Position numbers and translations under genes: made by a program. Shown here piece by piece: positions 21,812 to 29,773 of a stretch of 34,122 bases of DNA; the first letter of the stretch is position 1; each line of letters begins with the position of its first letter. The stretch is from Patescibacteria group bacterium (GTDB lineage Bacteria > Patescibacteriota > Gracilibacteria > UM-FILTER-43-11). A model generated the notes under the pieces. That model made no database searches. It was not told where the DNA came from and worked only from the letters and a program-made list of their open reading frames with translations. The stretch spans positions 1-34,122 of the forward strand of contig JAHJFD010000045.1 in assembly GCA_018825145.1 (NCBI GenBank). The letters are read 5' to 3'.

Positions 21812-22348
21812 ATGAATCCCATTATCAAATCCTTCATCAAATTCTTTATCACTGCCGGTGTCATTCTTTTTATCACGGTTTTTATACCTGTTAAACATTC
21901 ACAGGCAGCTATTTTTGAGGGCTCTGTGACAGATACGGAACTGCCCTTTGGCCTTTGCCTGGATGACCCGGGCAACAAGGACTGCGCGGGAATTGACTGC
22001 AGGAGTGAGGAAGACAAGAATAATCCGCTCTGTATTTCTGAAACTGCGGCGGGCACAGGTCTTGCAAAGACATCTTTGGCGGGAACCGGTATTACTCATA
22101 CGGAAAATTTTGGTGATTTTATAAAAAAGCTCGTGAATTTTTCTTTGCCGTATTTGGTTTTAGCCGCTTTCGTGGGCTATGTGGTGGCCGGTTTTATGTA
22201 TGTGACAGCTTTCGGCAATGATGAACAGCTTCAGAAGGCCAAGAAGATACTGATCTGGGTATCTGTAGGTCTTATTCTGGTCATTCTTTCATATGCCATT
22301 ACGAATCTACTTACCGGTGAGCTCGTTACGGGGCTTCAGGGAGAATAA
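21812..22348 (+). CDS. Pilin-like conjugal-transfer family protein (VirB2/TrbC-like hairpin)
   Basis: A 178-residue membrane/exported protein. The signal-like N-terminus is FFITAGVILFITVFIPVKHS. A short extracytoplasmic region with four cysteines (49, 58, 63, 74) follows, then two helices (about 112-132 and 146-166) separated by the polar loop AFGNDEQLQKAKKI. The hairpin is typical of the VirB2/TrbC-like pilin proteins that annotation pipelines in CPR and mycoplasmas label 'Mbov_0395 family'. The downstream protein at 22361 repeats this hairpin. The role is likely a structural membrane subunit of a surface appendage or secretion device. No VirB4, VirB6 or coupling ATPase is in the window, so a working type IV system is not shown. 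Confidence 0.8.
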   Translation: MNPIIKSFIKFFITAGVILFITVFIPVKHSQAAIFEGSVTDTELPFGLCLDDPGNKDCAGIDCRSEEDKNNPLCISETAAGTGLAKTSLAGTGITHTENFGDFIKKLVNFSLPYLVLAAFVGYVVAGFMYVTAFGNDEQLQKAKKILIWVSVGLILVILSYAITNLLTGELVTGLQGE

Positions 22349-22360
22349 AAAAAAGCTTAG

Positions 22361-25300
22361 ATGAAGAAAAAGATCCTAAAAATATCGCTCAAAGCACTGC
22401 TTGTGATTCTGATCTTTCTGATCAGTTTCCACTTTGCCGATGCTATTGCTCAGGGGCTGGAGTCGGGCGGCACAGGTCTTCAGATTGCGGGTACCGAAGA
22501 TGTCGTAATCAGCGGCGATATTGAAAAAAGGCCTCTTGGGGATGTGGTGAAGGCAATGGTCAATTATTTCATCGGCTTTCTTGGCTTTATTGCCGTTCTG
22601 ACTTTTGTTTACGCGGGTGTGCTCTGGGTGGTTTCAGGTGGTAACGATGAGCAGATCACAAAAGCCAGAAAGATCATGACTTATTCGTCTTTGGGCCTGG
22701 TGGTGGTTATTCTTTCATTTTCAATTGTACGCTTTATTACCAGTTCCGCCGGAGGCGGGCAGAGTTGTTCGACAACGGCGGATTGTGCCACCGGTTTCAT
22801 TTGTAATAGTCAAAATCTCTGTGAATCTGCAGGTGGCGAGGGCGGTGGGGCCATTTGCAGCAGTAATGCCGATTGCGCGACGGGGTTTGTATGTACCAGC
22901 GGTATCTGTAACATTCCTCAGGGTACCGGCTGTCTTTCCAGCCTGGATTGCGGACCGGGGCAATATTGTTCTTTTGGGGGGGCCTGCATCAGTGGCGCCA
23001 GCCTTGTCTGTAAAGATAATTCTGATTGCCCTTCGCCAAAGCAATGTGATCCATTCGGGTTTTGCCATAATCCGGCTTCCGGCTCCGGTTCCTCCTGTAC
23101 CGGCAACCCGGACTGCCCTACCGGTTACGTGTGTAACGGTGATTCAAATGTCTGTGAAATTCAGGGGACCGGCGGTCAAACCGGTACCGGCAGTGTGAGC
23201 GGCGGTGAAACGCAGGCTCTCAGCGAAGAAGCCATAAAATCGATTGATGAAACTGTGAACGGACTTGGCAGTGATCTTGCAGATATTCAAACGGAAATTA
23301 ACAAGCTTTCACAGGAAGATCAGGATGCGCTCAATAATTCCTTAAAAGCCGGAACCCTGGCCGATAAGATGGCAGGCGTTAATTCTCTTATCGCGGGTAG
23401 CGGAAATCCGGATGTTATTGCTGTTCTGGAAAAACTGCTCAGCGGTCTTCAGAGGCTTCAGCTTCTTCGGGAGGAGATGGACGATTTACGGGCAGTCATG
23501 CCGGAATCGGAAGAATCCATTTCGGCCTGGGACAAGGCTTCCGAGGCGCTTGACGAACTTATTGACGATCCTGTGAGCAGTATCAAGCTCAGGCGTTTTG
23601 AAAACATGTACCGTAATCTGAAAGATCTTATCCGGCAATTTCCTGTAGTTCAGTCCAGAATCAAGGCGGCGCCGGGTGAAGGCAATGTACCGTTCACGGT
23701 CACATTTGACGGCCTGGATTCCATTGATCCCACAGGCGGTACGGTTAGCGATTACAAATGGTCTTTTCTGGATAATTCAGGGAACCTTGTATCGCTTGGC
23801 AATTCGCCGGTAGTCATTCATGAATTCACTGAGCCAAATACCTATAGCATCCGGCTTCAGGTATCCACATCTAATAAGGACGCTTCCGGATATAAGACGG
23901 CTATGGACGGTATTTCCACTGTCAGAATCAAGGCCAGTCCGCCTGCTTCACGGGTGGCCTTCAGAATAAACGGAACGGAGGTTCGTGATGTTCATCATGT
24001 AACCCTGGAGGAGGCCAAAGCAGGTATCAGTTTTGATCCTTCTATCACGGTTCCGGCCCTCGGGCGAACCATCGAAAAGTATGAATGGTTTTACGGAGAT
24101 ACCGGTGATGAGGAGCGCAGTGTTCCGACTACCGTGGTTCATAGTTACAAGAAAGGGGGCGAATATTATGTGACGCTTAAGGTAACTGACAGCGCAGGGC
24201 AGTCAGATAAACGTGTGATTAAGCTTATTGTTAAGTCTCTGGCGGCAAGTATGGAATTTATGCCGGAAGAAGGTAACGTTAATACTGAATTCCGGTTCCG
24301 CGGAATCAACAGCCGTTCCGATGCCGGCAGTATTGATGAATACAAGTGGCAGATTACGGACGCGCAGGGTTTAGCGGTGGCAACCAGTACGCAGGAAAAT
24401 TTTTATCATACTTTCAGCATGCCCGGCAAATACAATGTGGAATTGACGGTTTCCGATACGGCCGGAGCTCAGGATAAAGGAATGCGCGTGCTCAACGTGT
24501 TTTCCCGTAAACCGGTTGCCAGTTTTGACTACAGCAAGCCCGCCCCCAATCATCCGAACACAGTCGAATTCAGCGCGGCCGGAAGTTACGACCCTGACCA
24601 GGGGGACCGTATTAATTATTCGTGGGATTTTAACGGTGACGGACAGTTCGAAGTGGTAGACAGCCAGGATGTAAGCGTTACCCAGACTTATAGCAGAGTT
24701 GGTGAGTATAAGGTAGTTTTACAAGTAATGGATTCTTTCGGACAAAGGAATCAGACGGAGAAGACGGTTTCGATTGATTCGGTTCTGGCCGGAGATGCCA
24801 TTATTGATAAGAAAGCCGCTCAGGTAGGTGAAGATATTACTTTTAAGGCTGATTGTAAGAACGCTATAGCATACCTGTGGGAATTCGGCGATGGTTTAAC
24901 GGCCAGTACCGAAAAAAATACCGTTACCCATAAGTATGACAAGAAAGGAAAATATAACGTTAAACTGAATTTCTTTGACCGGGATGACAACGATAATTTT
25001 GACACATCCTTTGTTTTGATCGGAGAAGGGGAAAGTCCCATTGCCGTGGCGGATGTTCTTGTGGACGGACGTAGTCAGCTGATTGTGGAAGATCTTTGCG
25101 GTGATGGGGTTGGCGGCTACATTGTAACCCGATCCGATAACCTTTCGCTTAGCGCCAGAAATTCTATCAATCGTGACGGCTCCAGCCGTTTACTTGTTTA
25201 CGATTGGAAGTTTTCCGGCGGGACCCGCAGTGATAAGCGTGATCTTACTCATCGTTTTGCTGAAATCAATCCATCTGATCAGTGCTCGACGGTTTCATTG

Positions 25301-26629
25301 GTGGTTCGTGATGAAATCAGCGGGCAGGCGAGTGATGAAGATACTTTTTATTTTAAGGTCGTCAATAACCTTCCCGGTATCACCGACTTTGTTGTCGAAA
25401 GCGAACCGGACAAGGAACTTATAACGCCCAGCAAAGTGAGGCTTAAAGTGACAGGTGCCAAGGATGAGGATGGCCAGATCAAGAAATATAAATGGTGGTA
25501 TTACCGTGAAGGATTTGAAGCCGAGCGTTTGGGGCTTCATTCCACAACTTCTCCGGAAACAGAAATGGTGATTACGGCACAGGGGCAGGCGGGCGTAAAA
25601 AACCGCTATTTCTTTGGAGTCGAGATTACTGACAACGACCACGGTATTTTTGACAGCACGGAGCGTTTTGGTGAAACAAGTTACCTTGATGTGACCAATG
25701 GCCCGAATCTTTCACCTGTGGCGGAATTTTCGGTCGACAAAACGACTATTGCGGTGGGTGATTCCATTTCTTTTGTTTCTCAGTCTTACGATCCGCAGGG
25801 GGATACTTTCCCCGGCAACTCTTTTCAGTGGGATTTTGACGGGGACGGAGCTTTTGATGATTCGACCAGCGGTCCGCAAGTGAATCGTCAGTTTAATACT
25901 CCCGGTGAATACGAGGTCAGACTCAAAGTTATTCATCGCGGACTTTCTTCCACAGTCCGCCGCACTGTTTTTGTTGAACCAACAAACAGCTATCCGCAGG
26001 CGGCCTTTGTTTACGAAGTAAACGGCAAAACTGTCAAATTCAGCGGCAATGCATCCCGTTATGATCCTGATCTGACTGACACTTCACTTCGCTTTAAATG
26101 GGATTTCGATGTACAAAAAGATTCGGACGGCAATGGCGTCAATGATGATGACGCTCAGTCAACGGAGATTGCCCCGACTTTCACCTTCGATACCGCTGAC
26201 CTGTACCGTGTAAAGCTTACAGTGCTGGACAGCCTTGGTAATGCGGGTGTGGTGGTGCGGGACGTCAATTTAAACCTCAGCGAATCACAAAGAGCCCAGA
26301 ACACGTATCGTTCATTAAAACTTTCAGCGCCCAATCAGTCCCTTACGACCCTTGATCTTACTATCTCGCCATTTAACATTTCGCGCGGTGAAACAGCGGA
26401 TATTATGGCAAGAGTTACAAATGCTGATAACTCGGGTTACTACGGAGATGTTTTCTTTGAAGTGCTTGAGGGGACCGGAGAATTCACGCCAAATCCTGTT
26501 TCGGCACTTGATGGCACAGCGACAGCCGTATTTACCGCTGTTGATTCAGGATCAGTACGCATTCGGGTAAAAGCTACTGGTACTTATTACGGTGATCTTA
26601 CTGAAGAAATAATTCTTAAAGTGGAATAA
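22361..26629 (+). CDS. Giant surface protein: pilin-like hairpin, Cys-rich repeats, about nine PKD domains
   Basis: 1422 residues. Signal helix 7-25. Pilin-like hairpin 71-126 (FIGFLGFIAVLTFVYAGVLW, then SGGNDEQITKARKI). Five Cys-rich repeats at 136-265, each C-x5-C-x5-C-x4-6-C (for example CSTTADCATGFICNSQNLC). A helical region lies at about 280-430. About nine PKD/Ig-like domains follow (about 435-1310), some canonical (SWDFNGDGQFEVV, LWEFGDG, QWDFDGDGAFDD) and some diverged. The last segment (about 1325-1422) resembles a Big-1/invasin Ig-like domain (ISPFNISRGETADIMARVTN). It is likely anchored by the hairpin with a long stalk outside the cell, for adhesion. The gap to the pilin gene is 12 bases, consistent with one operon. 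Confidence 0.88.
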   Translation: MKKKILKISLKALLVILIFLISFHFADAIAQGLESGGTGLQIAGTEDVVISGDIEKRPLGDVVKAMVNYFIGFLGFIAVLTFVYAGVLWVVSGGNDEQITKARKIMTYSSLGLVVVILSFSIVRFITSSAGGGQSCSTTADCATGFICNSQNLCESAGGEGGGAICSSNADCATGFVCTSGICNIPQGTGCLSSLDCGPGQYCSFGGACISGASLVCKDNSDCPSPKQCDPFGFCHNPASGSGSSCTGNPDCPTGYVCNGDSNVCEIQGTGGQTGTGSVSGGETQALSEEAIKSIDETVNGLGSDLADIQTEINKLSQEDQDALNNSLKAGTLADKMAGVNSLIAGSGNPDVIAVLEKLLSGLQRLQLLREEMDDLRAVMPESEESISAWDKASEALDELIDDPVSSIKLRRFENMYRNLKDLIRQFPVVQSRIKAAPGEGNVPFTVTFDGLDSIDPTGGTVSDYKWSFLDNSGNLVSLGNSPVVIHEFTEPNTYSIRLQVSTSNKDASGYKTAMDGISTVRIKASPPASRVAFRINGTEVRDVHHVTLEEAKAGISFDPSITVPALGRTIEKYEWFYGDTGDEERSVPTTVVHSYKKGGEYYVTLKVTDSAGQSDKRVIKLIVKSLAASMEFMPEEGNVNTEFRFRGINSRSDAGSIDEYKWQITDAQGLAVATSTQENFYHTFSMPGKYNVELTVSDTAGAQDKGMRVLNVFSRKPVASFDYSKPAPNHPNTVEFSAAGSYDPDQGDRINYSWDFNGDGQFEVVDSQDVSVTQTYSRVGEYKVVLQVMDSFGQRNQTEKTVSIDSVLAGDAIIDKKAAQVGEDITFKADCKNAIAYLWEFGDGLTASTEKNTVTHKYDKKGKYNVKLNFFDRDDNDNFDTSFVLIGEGESPIAVADVLVDGRSQLIVEDLCGDGVGGYIVTRSDNLSLSARNSINRDGSSRLLVYDWKFSGGTRSDKRDLTHRFAEINPSDQCSTVSLVVRDEISGQASDEDTFYFKVVNNLPGITDFVVESEPDKELITPSKVRLKVTGAKDEDGQIKKYKWWYYREGFEAERLGLHSTTSPETEMVITAQGQAGVKNRYFFGVEITDNDHGIFDSTERFGETSYLDVTNGPNLSPVAEFSVDKTTIAVGDSISFVSQSYDPQGDTFPGNSFQWDFDGDGAFDDSTSGPQVNRQFNTPGEYEVRLKVIHRGLSSTVRRTVFVEPTNSYPQAAFVYEVNGKTVKFSGNASRYDPDLTDTSLRFKWDFDVQKDSDGNGVNDDDAQSTEIAPTFTFDTADLYRVKLTVLDSLGNAGVVVRDVNLNLSESQRAQNTYRSLKLSAPNQSLTTLDLTISPFNISRGETADIMARVTNADNSGYYGDVFFEVLEGTGEFTPNPVSALDGTATAVFTAVDSGSVRIRVKATGTYYGDLTEEIILKVE

Positions 26630-26637
26630 ACGATTCA

Positions 26638-28893
26638 ATGCTCAAAAAACTTTTAAAATTATCGGCCATTCTGATTCTTTTGATTTTTGTGAGCGCATCC
26701 AATGCGTTGGCCAGCGGAAAAATGGAAGTTAAAATGGGTGATAAAGTAACCCTTCAGGCGGATGAGATTACCGGAGGAACCTTTAAATGGGTGGCCAAAA
26801 AGGGCAAAGAAATCATCACCACTCAGGGAACCTCTATTTTTAATTACACCTTTAATGAACAGGGGGAATATGATGTCACCCTGACCATTACTGATGCCGC
26901 CGGCGATTCTAAAAAAACCACCATCAAAGTGCTGGTTGGTGATCGGTATTCCGTTTTGGCGGATACCGGACTTGCTGAAGGCGAACAGATTGGCGTGTCC
27001 CTTTCGGTTGGTCTTGAAACGCTTCCGACCAAAACTTCTCAGCGCAGTGTGCATATTCTTGGCGATGAAGGGCGGGTAGTTTTCGATATCGGTGTTCGGG
27101 ATGATATTCTGGAATATCGTATCGATCGGAATATTTTTGTTGATTCCGATGGAAACGGCATTGCAAATGACGATATCGACAATTCTGATCACAGTTCCTA
27201 CCTTTTGGGCGGAGTGTGGCAAACCAAATATCTGGCTTCCGAGTCCAATAAAATTGCCGCCGAAGTGACTGTGGTAAATAAACAGGGGCAGAAGGCCAAG
27301 ACACAGATAGAAATAATTTTTGAGCCGGTTCCTGGCAAGGAAGGAAATGTGGTAGCTGTTCTTGATACTTTACCTATTCTGGATTCGGAGGATAAAAAAA
27401 TCTATGTTTACGACGAACTGGATACTGTTGCTTTTTACTCCCGCCGCAGTCAGGGGGATATTATTGAGTATCGAATCGACAAAAACATTTTTGTTGATTC
27501 GGACGGTGATGGCAATCCGGCCAATGATATCGATAACCGTACTGACAACTCCTTTAAAACCGGCGACGTCTGGACTACCGCCTACGAAAAAACGGATGAT
27601 CAGATCATTGCTCAGCTGATTGTGGTAGGAAAGGGCGGAGGCGGCAGCCGTATTCAACGGGAAATCAAATTCACCGAAAGGCCGGTTTTTACGGTTTCCG
27701 AGGTAACGGAAGCGGAATCGCCCATTCAGCTTAAAGCTGACAAGGAATTCGTTCAGAAGGGTGACCCCATCAATTTTACCGTGGAAGGCCTTGTCCAGGA
27801 TCTCAGCAGTTACATTTTTGACTGGGATTTTAACGGTGACGGCGAAGTCGATCAGACTGTGGAAGGCGACAATACGGTTTCTTACATTTATGACACTCCC
27901 GGCATTCAGCTGGCCAAAGTGCGCGTGCAGGATGATGCCGGTAATGAAGCTAATTTCAGTCTGGACGTTTTGGTGAAAGATACCGCCGTAACGACAGCGG
28001 ACTTTGAATATACCGTTGATGGAGGCGTGGTGACATTTGCCAACCTTTCAGTTGTCAGTCCTAACCTGACCAGTAAGATCCTTTCTTACACCTGGAGTTT
28101 TGGCGATACTGATCCGGCAAGCTATGAGGCGCAGAAAGATCAGATAGGCGTGCAGAATCCTGCCTATACATACGGCAAGTCCGGCACTTATATTGTTACC
28201 CTTACAGTGGTTGATTCTGATCAGGTGAGTAGCACTAAAACGCAGGAAGTGGTCATTGAGGGGGTCGCGGGAGAAGAAGGTGTACCGGCTGAAGTAGGTG
28301 AAGAGGCTGAGGTATCCGGTGAGGGCGGATCAATCATCTGGGCGATTGTGAAAGTCATCTTTTACATTATTCTGGCAGTTATTCTTTTGGTACTGCTTAT
28401 TGTTGTCGGCTTACTGGCCTTCCTTAAAATCCAGCATCCCGATCTGGTGTTTGAAGAACTTATTGATGAGCTCAGGATTAAGATTTTAGGCATGATCGGA
28501 GTTCATGAAATGGTTGAACCCGGCACCCAGCCTGAGGTTGGACCACAACAGAAGACAATTCCTGAAAGACCAGTTCAGGCCAAACCTGCTCCTGTTGAAG
28601 AGCCTGCTGAGGAACCAGCTGAAGAAGTAGGTGAAGAACCTGAGCCGGAAGCTCCCGCTGAAGAACCTCCGCTAGCCAAGGTGGAAGGCCCTGTTCCTGA
28701 CTGGTTAAAAAGCACCACACCTGCCGCAGTTACCAAAGCTGAACCGGAAGTGATTGAGGGTGAAGTTGAGGAAGAGCCTGTTGCTGAAGATGAGCCAGTT
28801 CCTGAGAAACCCGCCGCTGAACAGGAAGGTGAGGGTGGTAAAGGGGCCAACAAAGAAGAAGGGCCTGTGCCGGACTGGCTGAAAAACGCTTAA
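26638..28893 (+). CDS. PKD surface protein with C-terminal anchor and VPDWLK tail
   Basis: 751 residues. Signal peptide about 1-25 (AILILLIFVSASNALAS). A PKD-like domain lies at 30-105. Two tandem homologous modules (about 115-230 and 235-350) each carry EYRID[RK]NIFVDSDG[ND]G with an Asp-rich, EF-hand-like calcium loop. Two more PKD domains follow (about 360-550: IFDWDFNGDGEVDQ, YTWSFGDTDP). One membrane helix spans about 565-597, then a 150-residue Pro/Glu-rich tail expected inside the cell. EGPVPDWLK occurs twice in the tail, at about 682-691 and at the extreme C-terminus (741-749). The gap to the preceding gene is 8 bases. Opposite topology to its PKD neighbours. Likely a cell-surface protein that binds a partner inside through the VPDWLK motif. 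Confidence 0.87.
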   Translation: MLKKLLKLSAILILLIFVSASNALASGKMEVKMGDKVTLQADEITGGTFKWVAKKGKEIITTQGTSIFNYTFNEQGEYDVTLTITDAAGDSKKTTIKVLVGDRYSVLADTGLAEGEQIGVSLSVGLETLPTKTSQRSVHILGDEGRVVFDIGVRDDILEYRIDRNIFVDSDGNGIANDDIDNSDHSSYLLGGVWQTKYLASESNKIAAEVTVVNKQGQKAKTQIEIIFEPVPGKEGNVVAVLDTLPILDSEDKKIYVYDELDTVAFYSRRSQGDIIEYRIDKNIFVDSDGDGNPANDIDNRTDNSFKTGDVWTTAYEKTDDQIIAQLIVVGKGGGGSRIQREIKFTERPVFTVSEVTEAESPIQLKADKEFVQKGDPINFTVEGLVQDLSSYIFDWDFNGDGEVDQTVEGDNTVSYIYDTPGIQLAKVRVQDDAGNEANFSLDVLVKDTAVTTADFEYTVDGGVVTFANLSVVSPNLTSKILSYTWSFGDTDPASYEAQKDQIGVQNPAYTYGKSGTYIVTLTVVDSDQVSSTKTQEVVIEGVAGEEGVPAEVGEEAEVSGEGGSIIWAIVKVIFYIILAVILLVLLIVVGLLAFLKIQHPDLVFEELIDELRIKILGMIGVHEMVEPGTQPEVGPQQKTIPERPVQAKPAPVEEPAEEPAEEVGEEPEPEAPAEEPPLAKVEGPVPDWLKSTTPAAVTKAEPEVIEGEVEEEPVAEDEPVPEKPAAEQEGEGGKGANKEEGPVPDWLKNA

Positions 28894-28905
28894 GGCAGGA
28901 ATATT

Positions 28906-29730
28906 TTATATGGCGTGCAGAGTCGGTATTCGTTTTGAGTAAGTGGAAATGGATTTGATTCCCGCTTTTTTGGCGATTTCCATAGCTTCCTGAATGAATT
29001 GGCCGACATCTTTTGCCTTATGGGCGTCTGAACCGAAAGTGAAGTTATTTATGCCCACTTCCACAGCCCAGTTCAGTATGACGGGGTGTGGGAACAGCTC
29101 TTTACATTTTGTATCCATGCACTTGGTGTTGAGCTCCAGGCCTATTCCTTTTTCTTTCATTCTTTCCAGAATCGGGATGATGCGGTCCTTGTATTTTTCC
29201 GGCTGGAATGGGCCGTAAAATTTGTGGCCAAATTTCTTGTTGATATCGAAATGAGCTACGACGTCAAGATGTCCCCATTCGACTAGGCTCATCATATTAT
29301 CGAAATAAGCGTTGTAGGCTGTCTGTTCATCCGTTTTTGAATAGAGTTCGTCGGCAAACAGATGAGAGGAAATGATGACGCTTCTGACGATGTGAACGGA
29401 TCCGAGGATGAAATCAAAGTCAGTCTCTTTAACGAACTCAGTCAGCTCATCCATCCAATTCTCGACGTATTCCAGTTCCACTCCAAAACCAATACTGATG
29501 CCGGGGTGTTCTTTTTGAACATCATCGAGTTCGGCCTTAATTTTTCTGAATCTGTCCCTAGCTTCTTTGCTTCTGAAGATGCCTTTTCCTGTGTTTTTGT
29601 CGTGCAGTTCAGGATGATTCGTAATGCAGATCTCTTTTATACCCATTTCAATGGCCTTTTCGACAATCTTTCGGGTGTCTTCCCGGGAGTCGGGGGAAAA
29701 GTGGTTGTGAAGGTGGTAATCGATGAGCAT
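28906..29730 (-). CDS. PHP-domain phosphoesterase (histidinol-phosphatase-like)
   Basis: A 274-residue cytoplasmic metal-dependent phosphoesterase. The N-terminal HxH motif is in LIDYHLHNHFSPDSRED; further metal ligands are in ITNHPELHD, FGVELEYVEN, GSVHIV, VVAHFDINKKFGHKF and GSDAHKAKDVGQ. Layout and length match HisK/HisJ-type PHP phosphatases. No other histidine genes are near, so it may act on another phosphate ester. It is on the opposite strand between two PKD genes, converging with the gene at 26638 and diverging from that at 29774 through overlapping -10 boxes. Confidence 0.9.
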   Translation of the reverse strand: MLIDYHLHNHFSPDSREDTRKIVEKAIEMGIKEICITNHPELHDKNTGKGIFRSKEARDRFRKIKAELDDVQKEHPGISIGFGVELEYVENWMDELTEFVKETDFDFILGSVHIVRSVIISSHLFADELYSKTDEQTAYNAYFDNMMSLVEWGHLDVVAHFDINKKFGHKFYGPFQPEKYKDRIIPILERMKEKGIGLELNTKCMDTKCKELFPHPVILNWAVEVGINNFTFGSDAHKAKDVGQFIQEAMEIAKKAGIKSISTYSKRIPTLHAI

Positions 29731-29756
29731 TTTTGGCTTTGATTAATTGACGGCGT

Positions 29757-29769
29757 TGCTATAATTATA
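29757..29769. promoter_or_regulatory. Palindromic bidirectional -10 region
   Basis: TATAATTATA at 29760-29769 is a perfect palindrome giving -10 TATAAT on the plus strand (29760-29765, preceded by TGC) and on the minus strand (29764-29769). The two boxes share two bases. The plus-strand start would be near 29772, only 2 bases before the ATG at 29774; the minus-strand start would be near 29757, ahead of the ATG at 29730. Confidence 0.65.
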
Positions 29770-29773
29770 TACA

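Noticed and set aside
22721-23198. Open frames on both strands inside the Cys-rich repeat region
   Set aside because: They are shadows caused by the repetitive, GC-rich cysteine repeats of the giant surface protein, which is well supported in its own frame.
28478-28853. Minus-strand frames rich in Ser/Gly or Leu/Gln
   Set aside because: They mirror the Pro/Glu-rich tail of the gene at 26638 and have no support of their own.
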